Shown piece after piece: positions 8,830 to 17,076 of a DNA stretch of 64,000 nucleotides. The number at the start of each line of letters is the position of its first letter. Positions within the stretch are counted from its first letter, which is position 1. The notes under the pieces were generated by a model. That model saw only the letters and a program-made list of their open reading frames with translations, was not told the origin of the DNA and made no database searches. Location of the stretch: positions 62,001-126,000 of the forward strand of contig NZ_JAQBOC010000080.1 in NCBI RefSeq assembly GCF_028288225.1, read 5' to 3'. This DNA is from Mucilaginibacter sp. Lineage in GTDB: Bacteria > Bacteroidota > Bacteroidia > Sphingobacteriales > Sphingobacteriaceae. Made by a program: the position numbers and the translations under genes.

Positions 8830-10320
8830 ATGAGCAAAGGGGTTGTAAGTAGCAAAGGGGTTGTAAGTAAGGACGAAGATTATTCGCAATGGTATAATGA
8901 CCTGGTGATAAAAGCTGATATGGCCGAGTATTCACCGGTTAAAGGATGCATGATCATTAAGCCGTATGGTTATTCAATATGGGAAAAAATGCAGGCTGTA
9001 CTTGATGGCATGTTTAAAGAAACAGGGCATGTTAATGCTTATTTCCCCATGATGATCCCAAAATCCTTTTTCTCCAAAGAAGCCAGTCACGTTGAAGGGT
9101 TTGCCAAGGAATGTGCTGTTGTGACCCATTATCGTTTAAAAACTGACGAGAACGGACAAGTTGTGGTTGATGAAACAGCTAAGCTTGAAGAAGAGCTGAT
9201 ATTACGCCCGACATCAGAAACCATTATATGGAACACTTACAAAGGATGGATCCAGTCGTACCGCGACCTGCCGATATTGGTTAACCAATGGGCCAATGTG
9301 GTACGCTGGGAAATGCGTACCCGTTTGTTTTTACGCACAACCGAGTTTTTATGGCAAGAGGGGCATACGGCTCATGGTACTGCTGATGAAGCCATTGCCG
9401 AAACCGAACAAATGCTTGGTGTTTATGCTGACTTTGCCGAAAACTGGATGGGCCTGCCCGTGGTAAAAGGTAAAAAAACCCCAAATGAGCGCTTTGCAGG
9501 TGCATTAGATACCTATTGTATTGAAGCGTTGATGCAGGATGGTAAAGCTTTGCAAGCCGGGACCTCACATTTTTTGGGGCAAAATTTTGCTAAAGCCTTT
9601 GATGTGAAATTTACCAATAAAGAAAATAAGCTCGATTACGTTTGGGCTACCTCATGGGGTGTATCAACCCGGTTGATCGGTGCGCTTATTATGGCCCACT
9701 CTGATGATGCAGGACTGGTATTACCGCCCAAACTGGCACCGATACAGGTTGTTGTTGTGCCTATTTATAAGCACGATGAGGAGCTTGAAAATATATCAGG
9801 TTTTGTAAAGGGCCTTACCAAAGAGTTAAAGGCCAAAGGTATTTCGGTTAAGTTTGATAATCGCGATACGCACCGCCCGGGAGCTAAATTTGCCGAATAC
9901 GAGCTTAAAGGTGTGCCTTTGCGTGTAGCCATTGGCAGCCGCGATATGCAAAATGGAACGGTTGAGCTGGCGCGCCGTGATACTAAAACAAAAGAAACGG
10001 TGAACCAGGAAGGTTTAGCAACGCATATTGAAGGCTTGCTGGAAGAAATTCAGCAGAATATCTATCAAAAAGCTTTAAAGTTCAGAACAGAGAATACTAC
10101 TGAGGTTGATACCTACGATGAGTTTAAACGCATGCTGGATGAGGAACCCGGCTTCCTTTCAGCTCATTGGGATGGCACGCCTGAAACTGAGCAACAGATA
10201 AAGGATGAAACTAAGGCTACAATAAGATGTATTCCTTTGGATAATAAACAAGAAGAAGGCAAATGTATTTTAACAGGAAGGCCAAGTAAACAAAGAGTTC
10301 TGTTTGCAAGGGCGTACTAA
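8830..10320 (+). CDS. proS: Prolyl-tRNA synthetase, archaeal/eukaryotic (ProS type 3) form
   Basis: A 496-residue class II synthetase. It has motif 1-like PVKGCMIIKPYGYSIWEKMQ, the ETGHVNAYFPMMIP segment, motif 2 RTRLFLRTTEFLWQEGHTAH and motif 3 with STRLIGALIMAHSDDAGLVLPP. An anticodon-binding domain and a C-terminal domain ending in the conserved Tyr follow. It lacks the bacterial editing insertion, as the archaeal type does. It charges tRNA-Pro. The first 13 residues contain SKGVVS twice, made by an exact 18-bp tandem duplication at 8833-8868, so the native N-terminus may have been extended recently. An inverted repeat follows the stop. Confidence 0.95.
   Translation: MSKGVVSSKGVVSKDEDYSQWYNDLVIKADMAEYSPVKGCMIIKPYGYSIWEKMQAVLDGMFKETGHVNAYFPMMIPKSFFSKEASHVEGFAKECAVVTHYRLKTDENGQVVVDETAKLEEELILRPTSETIIWNTYKGWIQSYRDLPILVNQWANVVRWEMRTRLFLRTTEFLWQEGHTAHGTADEAIAETEQMLGVYADFAENWMGLPVVKGKKTPNERFAGALDTYCIEALMQDGKALQAGTSHFLGQNFAKAFDVKFTNKENKLDYVWATSWGVSTRLIGALIMAHSDDAGLVLPPKLAPIQVVVVPIYKHDEELENISGFVKGLTKELKAKGISVKFDNRDTHRPGAKFAEYELKGVPLRVAIGSRDMQNGTVELARRDTKTKETVNQEGLATHIEGLLEEIQQNIYQKALKFRTENTTEVDTYDEFKRMLDEEPGFLSAHWDGTPETEQQIKDETKATIRCIPLDNKQEEGKCILTGRPSKQRVLFARAY
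8833..8868 (+). repeat. Exact 18-bp tandem duplication in the proS start
   Basis: AGCAAAGGGGTTGTAAGT occurs twice in a row directly after the ATG, adding six residues in frame. Confidence 0.9.
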
Positions 10321-10325
10321 GAAAA

Positions 10326-10405
10326 AGTCCATAGTCCATGGTCGATAGTCCATAGCTATGATAGTTTATTTTATACTATGGTCCATGGACTATCGACCAT
10401 GGACT
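10326..10405. repeat. Imperfect inverted repeat of GTCCATAG units
   Basis: The left arm (10326-10355) and right arm (10375-10405) both consist of GTCCATAG/GTCCATGG/TCGATAG units in opposite orientation. Same family as 5485-5570. It follows proS and lies just before the cystathionine synthase gene. Confidence 0.7.
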
Positions 10406-10423
10406 GTGCTAAAGCACACACGC

Positions 10424-11563
10424 ATGAAATTCGCAACAAAAGCTATACACGCAGGGCAAGAGCCTGATCCTACAACAGGGGCGGTGATGACACCGATATA
10501 CCAAACATCAACCTACTGGCAAAAATCGCCGGGGGATAATAAGGGGTATGAGTATTCACGCGGCACCAACCCAACCCGGAAGGCTTTGGAAAACTGTTTG
10601 GCTGCATTGGAAAATGCCCAATTCGGCCTGGCTTTTTCGAGCGGGATGGGTGCTACGGATGCAGTGATGAAATTGTTAAAGCCAGGTGATGAAGTGATTA
10701 CTGGTAATGACCTTTACGGTGGGTCATACCGGATGTTTACCAAAATCTTTGCAAATTATGGCATTAAATTTCATTTCCTGAATCTTTCCGATCCGGAGAT
10801 CGTTAGGGAATATGCTAATGAAAATACAAAGCTGATCTGGATTGAAACACCCACCAATCCAACTATGCAGATTATTGATATTGCGGCAATTGCTAAGATC
10901 AGCAAAGAAAAGGAGATCCTGCTTACGGTTGATAATACCTTTGCATCGCCTTATCTGCAAAACCCAATTGATCTGGGAGCCGATATAGTAATGCACTCGG
11001 TAACCAAATACATTGGCGGCCATAGCGATGTGGTGATGGGCGCTTTGATGCTGAATGATGAAGAGTTGTATAAAAAACTTTGGTTTATTTATAACGCCTG
11101 CGGTGCCACGCCGGGGCCAATGGATAGCTTTTTAGTACTACGTGGTATTAAAACCCTGCACCTGCGTATGAAAGCGCATTGCGAAAATGGCCGTGTAATA
11201 GCTTCCTTTTTAAAGACTCACCCTAAAGTAGAGAAGATCTATTGGCCGGGTTTTAAAGATCATCCAAACCACGACATTGCCAAAAAACAAATGCGCGATT
11301 TTGGTGGAATGATCTCTATTGTGCTTAAAGATGCCGATCTGCAGGAAACTTTCCGTATTGCATCGTCATTTAAAGTATTCGCACTGGCCGAATCATTAGG
11401 CGGTGTTGAATCACTGATCAATCACCCTGTTAGCATGACACATGGTTCTATCCCTAAGGAAGAGCGTGAGAAAGTTGGCGTGGTTGATAACCTGCTGCGT
11501 TTAAGCGTAGGAGTGGAGGATGTGGATGATTTGCTGGAGGATTTGAAACAGGCGCTTTCATAA
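10424..11563 (+). CDS. Cystathionine gamma-synthase/lyase-type PLP enzyme
   Basis: A 379-residue Cys/Met-metabolism PLP enzyme, started at the ATG giving MKFATKAIHAGQEPD, the usual family N-terminus; an in-frame upstream extension only translates the hairpin repeat. Motifs are YEYSRGTNPTR, SSGMGAT, DLYGGSYRMF, WIETPTNPTM, VDNTFASPYLQNP and the PLP-lysine segment HSVTKYIGGHSDVVMG, with SLGGVESLINHP near the end. It would make or cleave cystathionine in methionine/cysteine metabolism; synthase versus lyase cannot be told by eye. It is followed by a hairpin and the TIGR02757 gene. Confidence 0.9.
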   Translation: MKFATKAIHAGQEPDPTTGAVMTPIYQTSTYWQKSPGDNKGYEYSRGTNPTRKALENCLAALENAQFGLAFSSGMGATDAVMKLLKPGDEVITGNDLYGGSYRMFTKIFANYGIKFHFLNLSDPEIVREYANENTKLIWIETPTNPTMQIIDIAAIAKISKEKEILLTVDNTFASPYLQNPIDLGADIVMHSVTKYIGGHSDVVMGALMLNDEELYKKLWFIYNACGATPGPMDSFLVLRGIKTLHLRMKAHCENGRVIASFLKTHPKVEKIYWPGFKDHPNHDIAKKQMRDFGGMISIVLKDADLQETFRIASSFKVFALAESLGGVESLINHPVSMTHGSIPKEEREKVGVVDNLLRLSVGVEDVDDLLEDLKQALS

Positions 11564-11564
11564 A

Positions 11565-11645
11565 AGAAGCAAGAAGTCAAGAAGCAAGAGTCAAGAAATG
11601 AACTGATTTTTATCTTGCTTCCTGACTCTTGATTTCTTGACTCTC
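11565..11645. repeat. Inverted repeat built of AAGCAAGA / GTCAAGAA units
   Basis: AAGAAGCAAGAAGTCAAGAA-type units at 11565-11597 face their imperfect reverse complement TCTTGCTTCCTGACTCTTGA from 11612. It sits directly after the stop of the PLP enzyme and is a probable terminator or dispersed palindrome. Confidence 0.6.
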
Positions 11646-11654
11646 TGACAATAT

Positions 11655-12440
11655 ATGATCGAAAACATAAAGGCCTTCCTCGACTCAAAAGTATCCCAAT
11701 ACAACCAGCCTGATTTTATAAAGAACGATCCGGTTTCCATCCCGCATATGTTTACCCAAAAGCAGGATATTGAAATTATGGGTTTGTGGGCTGCGGTATT
11801 GGCCTGGGGGCAACGGGTAACCATCATAAATAAGTGTAAAGAATTAATTATGCTGATGGATGGCGCGCCATATGATTTTATTATGAATCATGAAGAACCT
11901 GACCTGAAAAAGCTGCTGCATTTTAAACACCGAACCTTTAATGATATCGATACTTTGTATTTTATATCATTTTTCAGGTATCATTATGGAAATAATGAAT
12001 CACTGGAATCGGCGTTTTTGCCCCCCGGCCCCCTAAAGGGGGAGTTAGATGGTGAAGAACCAATTGAGAAGTATCTGAATTATTTTAGAAGCTATTTTTT
12101 TTCTTTGCCGGATTTTCCGCACCGCACTAAAAAGCATATTTCCTCGCCATCACAGAAATCAACCTGCAAACGGTTAAATATGTTTTTACGCTGGATGGTG
12201 CGCAAGGACAATTGCGGAGTTGATTTCGGCATCTGGAATCACATTAAGCCATCAGAATTGATAGTTCCCTGTGATTTGCACGTGGATAGGGTAGCTCGCA
12301 AACTCAACCTCATCACCCGCAAACAAACTGACTGGCAAACTGCTATGGAGCTAACCGGACGGTTAAGAGAATTTGATCCGGCTGATCCGGTTAAGTACGA
12401 TTTTGCTTTGTTTGGGCTGGGGATAGAGGAGAAGTTTTGA
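11655..12440 (+). CDS. TIGR02757/DUF2400-type protein
   Basis: A 261-residue protein matching the TIGR02757 pattern. It has an early NDPVSIPHMFTQKQDIEIMGLWAAVLAWGQR segment, a KRLNMFLRWMVRKD block and C-terminal LIVPCDLHVDRVARKLNLITRKQTDW, then DPVKYDFALFGLG. The family is conserved in Bacteroidota and resembles HhH-GPD DNA glycosylases in its last part, but its function is not established. An in-frame insert at about residues 118-130 (LPPGPLKGELDGE) comes from the palindromic element at 12021-12046 and is probably not native. No overlap with neighbours. Confidence 0.82.
   Translation: MIENIKAFLDSKVSQYNQPDFIKNDPVSIPHMFTQKQDIEIMGLWAAVLAWGQRVTIINKCKELIMLMDGAPYDFIMNHEEPDLKKLLHFKHRTFNDIDTLYFISFFRYHYGNNESLESAFLPPGPLKGELDGEEPIEKYLNYFRSYFFSLPDFPHRTKKHISSPSQKSTCKRLNMFLRWMVRKDNCGVDFGIWNHIKPSELIVPCDLHVDRVARKLNLITRKQTDWQTAMELTGRLREFDPADPVKYDFALFGLGIEEKF
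12021..12046. repeat. Palindromic repeat inserted in frame in the TIGR02757 gene
   Basis: The palindrome CCCCCTAAAGGGGG at 12029-12042 lies in a longer CCCCCCGG...GGGGGAGTT unit typical of intergenic repeats in Sphingobacteriaceae (recalled). Here it is translated as PPGPLKGEL without breaking the frame. Confidence 0.6.
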
Positions 12441-12489
12441 TTTGGGTCAAAATTGTGGATGCAATGAGTATTAAATACTTATCAACGAC

Positions 12490-12804
12490 TTAATGACCTC
12501 CTCCATGACCACAGTGGCTTCCTCCATCGATAGACGAACCCGAGTCACTTTCATAGTAGTCGTTTGAAATGCGCCTCCTTTTATCGAAATAGTCAGGCTC
12601 TTTCTTAAGAATATAATATATCAATGCCGACCAAACGAAAGGGATCGCAAGCAAAGAATAATATTCAAAAGTTTTTGTCTTTTTGTTAAAATAGTAGTCC
12701 TTGATATTCTGGAAATCATGAAGGCTGCTACAACAACATGAACTAGCAACGGCAGTAACGGGAATAAAGCTAGTATGCTTGTCATAGGCCAGGGCTTTTA
12801 TCAA
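12490..12804 (-). CDS. Small hypothetical protein with one membrane segment and a Gly/His-rich tail
   Basis: A 104-residue open frame. A hydrophobic stretch (about residues 49-67, SLLAIPFVWSALIYYIL) looks like a membrane helix. The C-terminus is rich in Ser, Gly, Cys and His (GGSHCGHGGGH), which could bind metal. There is a CCCCSS cluster near residue 22. No domain is recognised and the start is uncertain. It is convergent with the TIGR02757 gene. Low confidence that it is expressed. Confidence 0.4.
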   Translation of the reverse strand: MIKALAYDKHTSFIPVTAVASSCCCSSLHDFQNIKDYYFNKKTKTFEYYSLLAIPFVWSALIYYILKKEPDYFDKRRRISNDYYESDSGSSIDGGSHCGHGGGH

Positions 12805-12910
12805 AAATACATAATATATTTTTAGTCTTCTTTCTTAAATATACCCCAAAGTAATTTATGCGTTCGCAATTGAACCATTACAATACTGAAGATTTAATCA
12901 TCTTAGGTTT

Positions 12911-12992
12911 CCTCCCTAAAATGCACGTTATAATTAATTCGTAGCCTTACCATCATCAAACCCTTTTCAAACAGTAGTCTCGATGTGTGAAA
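12911..12992 (-). pseudogene. Remnant of a second copy of the nucleoid-associated protein gene (3' end)
   Basis: This stretch aligns with the 3' end of the gene at 13171-14229: both share GCCTTACCATCATCAAA and continue with related sequence (TTTTCAA, GATGTG). Stops and small deletions break any frame. The 12805-13170 gap holds nothing else recognisable. It indicates a past tandem duplication or gene-conversion scar. Confidence 0.6.
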
Positions 12993-13170
12993 CACTTTGA
13001 AATTCAGTGTATTATAAGCTTGTTATTAAAAAGTACAAAACTAAATAAACTGATTATCAGTTAATTATCACAATTTAATAAATTAAAAAACGTCAATTTA
13101 TTGATAATCAATATGTTTCACTGCGTTCCACCCCGTTTCTGAGTCGTAAAAATGGAACGCTTTGGAACGC

Positions 13171-14229
13171 TTACGCTTCTTCCTTAAAATAAACTTTATA
13201 ATAATTCATTGCCTTACCATCATCAAAACCTTTTTCAATCAGGTCTTTGTCACCATGAATATAGATGTGAAAGTTTTTATCCAGCTTTAAAACACTTTTA
13301 TAAACCTTTGCCTGCTTTTTAACGGCATTGTCTGAGATCTCGAAGGTATCGGATATGGGGCTGTCAAATTCTTGTTCGTACTGGCTTTTAAAGGTTTTGA
13401 ATGATTCAATAGCCTTTGGGTTGCCGATAACTTCCCCGGTAAACTCATCCATATCAAAGGTGTCTTTTTCCTTAAAATATTTCATGGAGCGGTTAAGCAG
13501 GTCTATTTTATCGGCTTTGCTCATTTCAAATTCGTCATCCAGCTTTTGGGTGACAAAGTTTTTGTAAATGCCCAATGTATTGCTGGTTTGGTTAAAGCTG
13601 TCGTTGCGGATCTTTAGCTGTAAAAAATCATCCTTCCAGTAAACGGCAGCATCTTGCCCTGTATTGTTTTTATCTATAACAACTACTTTATAGCCATTCT
13701 CCTTCTCGATATTGAAGATTAGCGCACCTTTATCAAGTTTGTTTATATTAATGGCATTTTCTTCATAATCAACCTGGAAACCGCCTTTATCGGGGTAAAC
13801 TTTCAGGTAGGTTTCTTTATTTTCTGATTTAAAGATGCCAATAGCATCCAATAAATTACCCTCAATCTGTACCTTATTAAAATACACGACGTAAAGCTCA
13901 CCGCCTTTTATGTTAGGATGGGTAGTTACCTTAAAAAGAAACTTAGCAATCAGCTCAGATGCTTCGTGGAATTTTTCTTTCTGTTCAAAGATCCTGGTTA
14001 CAAAATGATGGATCTCGTTCAGGTTAAGATCACCACTGCTGTGGGTGAGGTGATAGACCTCGTTCGCTTTTTCAAAAGGCTTTAGAAAATACTGCATCAG
14101 CAGGTTAGGAATAATCTCATCCTTCAGTTCAAGCGGATTATCAGATAATGAATACATCTCATTTATTGACGGGTTGCCAACATGATGCACAGAAATAGTA
14201 TCGAGCGAAGCTTCAAAAAAGGTTACCAT
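13171..14229 (-). CDS. Nucleoid-associated protein (NdpA/YejK family)
   Basis: A 352-residue protein with the family pattern: an early ISVHHVGNP, a middle VTRIFEQKEKFHEASELIAKFLF, then GGELYVVYFNKVQIEGNLLDAIGIFKSE and a C-terminal domain with GYKVVVIDK and IYIHGDKDLIEKGFDDGKAMNYYKVYFKEE. YejK-type proteins bind DNA and are part of the nucleoid; their exact role is unclear, and Bacteroidota members are often near mobile DNA. It stands alone, with an eroded duplicate of its 3' end just downstream (12911-12992). Confidence 0.82.
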   Translation of the reverse strand: MVTFFEASLDTISVHHVGNPSINEMYSLSDNPLELKDEIIPNLLMQYFLKPFEKANEVYHLTHSSGDLNLNEIHHFVTRIFEQKEKFHEASELIAKFLFKVTTHPNIKGGELYVVYFNKVQIEGNLLDAIGIFKSENKETYLKVYPDKGGFQVDYEENAININKLDKGALIFNIEKENGYKVVVIDKNNTGQDAAVYWKDDFLQLKIRNDSFNQTSNTLGIYKNFVTQKLDDEFEMSKADKIDLLNRSMKYFKEKDTFDMDEFTGEVIGNPKAIESFKTFKSQYEQEFDSPISDTFEISDNAVKKQAKVYKSVLKLDKNFHIYIHGDKDLIEKGFDDGKAMNYYKVYFKEEA

Positions 14230-14278
14230 AGTAAGGCGAAAGTAGGGATTATTGTAATAGTGGAATATAAATTAAGTT

Positions 14279-14644
14279 TTATATCGGGCTCTTTTTCGTA
14301 AGTCGCCCAACTCTTGTATCGCCATGCGAAACCATTTCGCAAATTTTTATTGCCGAAGTTTCAAAATTTTCCGCTTCGGCAGGGAGCAGTAGCCAGTTGC
14401 TTTCCCTTTCTACATTGTCCAAAAAAAAAGGCTGTAGTTCCGGCACATCGTTAAAAAGGCCGTCGTGATGCTCCCGCTCTGTTGCTATCCAAATTCCGTC
14501 CCACTCAGGTCGTTTCAGAGTTTTGGAGAGAACAATCATTAATTTTTTACCCCAATAAACGTAGTGCCAGCCAAACATATATTTTATTACGATGCTATCC
14601 GGAAGATAATCGAGCACAAAATTGTATGGAACCGCCTTTGCCAT
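14279..14644 (-). CDS. Hypothetical protein, TfoX/YjbR-like small fold
   Basis: 121 residues when started at the ATG at 14642-14644, giving MAKAVPYNFVLDYLPDSIVIKYMFG. The longer frame to 14713 adds only unconserved residues and runs into the next promoter region. The DYLPD...IKYMFGWHYVYWGKKLMIVLS pattern followed by DGIWIATEREHHDGLF and a C-terminal GDTRVGRL recalls a family of uncharacterised TfoX-N-like proteins. No signal or membrane segment. It is divergent from mnmE. Function unknown. Confidence 0.6.
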   Translation of the reverse strand: MAKAVPYNFVLDYLPDSIVIKYMFGWHYVYWGKKLMIVLSKTLKRPEWDGIWIATEREHHDGLFNDVPELQPFFLDNVERESNWLLLPAEAENFETSAIKICEMVSHGDTRVGRLTKKSPI

Positions 14645-14793
14645 GCAACAAAAATACTGCTTAATATCTTTCACTGCTATGGAACTGTGGTGTTTATGGC
14701 ATACGGGCAACAAAAAACTCCCTTTAAATGCCGAACTTTGCGCCCTGTTCTTTTGCTTGCTTCACCGCAAATGATCTAATGACTAATGACACA

Positions 14794-16164
14794 ATGACTA
14801 ATAACCAAACTATCGTTGCACTTGCTACACCAAACGGAACCGGCGCCATAGGTATAATCCGCCTTTCGGGACCGGAAGCCATTACTATAGCCAACAGCGT
14901 TTTTAAGGGTAAGGATCTTACTAAACAACCATCACATACTATTCATTTTGGGAGCATTGCGGATGGCGATATAATTTTAGATGAAGTTTTGGTTTCATTA
15001 TTTGTTGGGCCCAGATCATACACCAGAGAAAATGTGGTTGAGATCTCCTGCCATGGTTCCGCTTACATTATTGAGTCGATCATAAAACTGCTTATTAAAA
15101 AGGGAGCTCGTTCTGCAAAGGCGGGGGAGTTTACTTTAAGGGCATTTTTAAACGGACAGCTTGACCTGTCACAAGCCGAGGCCGTGGCTGATCTTATTGC
15201 TTCTAATTCAAAAGCATCACAGCAGGTAGCTTTAAATCAGCTTAGAGGAGGGTTTAGCAACCAATTGCAGGCCCTGCGCGATCAGTTGGTGCAATTTGCC
15301 TCGCTGATAGAGCTGGAACTTGACTTTGCGGAAGAAGACGTTGAATTTGCTAACCGCGATCAGCTTAAAAAACTGATCAACGAAATAAACAGGGTTATCG
15401 GCAACCTGATCCGCTCATTTGAATTGGGTAATGCTATAAAACAGGGTGTAAATACGGTTATAGCCGGCAGACCTAATGCAGGTAAATCAACCCTGCTAAA
15501 TGCTTTACTAAACGAGGAACGTGCCATTGTAAGCCACATTCCTGGCACAACGCGCGATACTATCGAGGAAGTACTGAATATACAGGGAATAAATTTCAGG
15601 TTGATAGATACAGCCGGGATTCGCGAGGCTACAGATGCAATTGAACAATTAGGAGTGCAGCGCACCATGGAAAAGATCAGCCAGTCGGCATTGCTGATCT
15701 ATTTGTTTGATGCGGCGCAAATTACCATTGAAGAGTTACAGCAAGATATTGAAAGCTTGCAAAAACCAGGCATTAATATGTTGCTAGTTGCCAATAAGTC
15801 AGATTTGCCGGAACAGTCTTCCACACTTTCGGACTTTCGGGCTTCCGGACTTTCGGACTTCCTCTCCATTTCTGCCAAAGAAAGACTGCATATCGATGAG
15901 CTGAAAAATAAGATCTATACCTCAGCCATCAAAGATCAGCTAACAGGCGATGAAACACTGGTAACCAACATTCGCCACCTTGAAGCACTGCAAAAAACCG
16001 AAGAAGCCTTAATAAGAGTGCTCAGTGGAATGGACAGTGTAACATCGGATTTTTTGTCGATGGATATTAAACAGGCCTTGCACTACCTTGGCGAAATTAC
16101 AGGCGCTGTTACTACTGATGATTTGCTGGAGAATATCTTTAGTAAGTTCTGTATCGGCAAGTAG
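14794..16164 (+). CDS. mnmE: tRNA uridine-5-carboxymethylaminomethyl modification GTPase MnmE
   Basis: 456 residues from the ATG at 14794 (MTNNQTIVALATPNGTGAIGIIRLSG); in-frame ATGs at 14779 and further up are possible. An N-terminal formyl-THF-binding domain precedes a G domain with GRPNAGKSTLLNALL, the TTRDT switch, DTAGIR and NKSD, and the protein ends FSKFCIGK with the essential Cys. With MnmG it modifies U34 of tRNAs. A repeat insert encoding TLSDFRASGLSDF lies in the G domain (15824-15862). The last six codons form the integration site of the island; the element restores them exactly, so the product stays intact. Confidence 0.96.
   Translation: MTNNQTIVALATPNGTGAIGIIRLSGPEAITIANSVFKGKDLTKQPSHTIHFGSIADGDIILDEVLVSLFVGPRSYTRENVVEISCHGSAYIIESIIKLLIKKGARSAKAGEFTLRAFLNGQLDLSQAEAVADLIASNSKASQQVALNQLRGGFSNQLQALRDQLVQFASLIELELDFAEEDVEFANRDQLKKLINEINRVIGNLIRSFELGNAIKQGVNTVIAGRPNAGKSTLLNALLNEERAIVSHIPGTTRDTIEEVLNIQGINFRLIDTAGIREATDAIEQLGVQRTMEKISQSALLIYLFDAAQITIEELQQDIESLQKPGINMLLVANKSDLPEQSSTLSDFRASGLSDFLSISAKERLHIDELKNKIYTSAIKDQLTGDETLVTNIRHLEALQKTEEALIRVLSGMDSVTSDFLSMDIKQALHYLGEITGAVTTDDLLENIFSKFCIGK
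15824..15862 (+). repeat. TTTCGGAC-type repeat inserted in the mnmE coding region
   Basis: ACTTTCGGACTTTCGGGCTT and following units lie after the NKSD motif and encode TLSDFRASGLSDF in frame. Related TTTCGG units are found in the intergenic stretch 8646-8680. Other MnmE proteins have no such block here, as far as I recall. Confidence 0.5.
16147..16164 (+). other. attL core in the last codons of mnmE
   Basis: TTCTGTATCGGCAAGTAG spans F-C-I-G-K-stop of MnmE. It recurs at 53448 with three synonymous or stop-type changes. Confidence 0.75.
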
Positions 16165-16312
16165 CTATAATAACTAACTGATAATCAATTAGTTGTGAAT
16201 TTATTTCAGAAAGTAAAAACGTCATTTTATTTTCCTTAAGCATCATGTATTCAGATAGTTACAAATAAAACTGATTGGTATATTTACGTATTTTGTTACT
16301 GAAATTTGTTTC

Positions 16313-16354
16313 TTTTGTTCCTTATCTGTTCCTCATATTACTATTTGTTCCTCA
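16313..16354 (+). repeat. TTTGTTCCTCA iterons in the island's left arm, putative integrase arm sites
   Basis: Three related units, TTGTTCCTTA (16315), CTGTTCCTCA (16326) and TTTGTTCCTCA (16344), lie 168-200 bases from the core. Similar units occur at the same distance from the second core (53644, 53663). The rest of 16165-16515 has no gene; it holds CAATTAGTT at 16186 and AACAGCACTAAT near 16406, also echoed at the right end. Confidence 0.55.
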
Positions 16355-16515
16355 TTTTTATGTCAATCTAAATCGTTGTGACTATCAGTGATTAAATGGC
16401 ACTAAACAGCACTAATCTATACAAAACGCCGCAAAAATGAGGGGAAATAACACTTGATATCTATACTTAGAGTTTTCATAAGCTAAGCATTGATTAGATT
16501 GTGAAAATTTAATAT

Positions 16516-17076
16516 ATGAGTTCAAACTTCACGATCAAAAGAAAATGTGTGCATTGTAAAAAAACATTCGATGCCAAAACAACCGTTACGCGATACTGCG
16601 GCAAACTATGCAATAAACGGCACAATGCTGCCAAACAAAGAAATGACAAGTTAGAAGCAGAAAAACAGCGGCGGCCGATCATTTTGTCTCCACAAGTAAT
16701 CCAGAATATTCAAGGCGTGGAATACTTAAATACCCAAAAAGTAGCGCTCCTGCTTGGCGTGTCACGCAATCTTATCTATCATTTAATAAATACGGGTAAG
16801 TTGAACGCCTATAACCTTTCAATTCGAAAGACGATAGTTCTTAAAAAGGATATTGATTTACTATTTCAGACAAGACAGCTTTTAGTCATGCCCAATAGTA
16901 AATTGCCCAAAACAACCGATTGTTATAACATGGGAGAGCTTCATGCAAAGTTCGGAATGTCTGAAAGTGCGATATATACTCTAATAAAAAGATACGACAT
17001 AGCGAAGTTCCATATAGGGAGATTTACCTATGTTAGTAAAAAAAGCATTCATCCATTCTTACTCAATCAGAACTAA
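16516..17076 (+). CDS. Zinc-ribbon plus double helix-turn-helix excisionase-like protein
   Basis: A 186-residue protein. The N-terminus has four cysteines in CVHCKKTFDA...YCGKLCNKRHN, a zinc-finger-like motif. Two MerR/excisionase-type helix-turn-helix segments follow: YLNTQKVALLLGVSRNLIYHLI (about 75-100) and MGELHAKFGMSESAIYTLIKRYDIAKFHIGRFTYV (about 137-172). Such proteins accompany tyrosine integrases in Bacteroidota elements and likely act in excision or its control. The stop overlaps the integrase start by one base (TAATG), showing a coupled operon. No defect is visible. Confidence 0.75.
   Translation: MSSNFTIKRKCVHCKKTFDAKTTVTRYCGKLCNKRHNAAKQRNDKLEAEKQRRPIILSPQVIQNIQGVEYLNTQKVALLLGVSRNLIYHLINTGKLNAYNLSIRKTIVLKKDIDLLFQTRQLLVMPNSKLPKTTDCYNMGELHAKFGMSESAIYTLIKRYDIAKFHIGRFTYVSKKSIHPFLLNQN

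Noticed and set aside
10358..10423. Upstream start of the cystathionine synthase
   Set aside because: These codons translate the inverted repeat; the family start is at 10424.
16165..16515. A CRISPR array from the TTTGTTCCTCA units
   Set aside because: Only three short, irregularly spaced units with no spacers of equal length and no cas genes.
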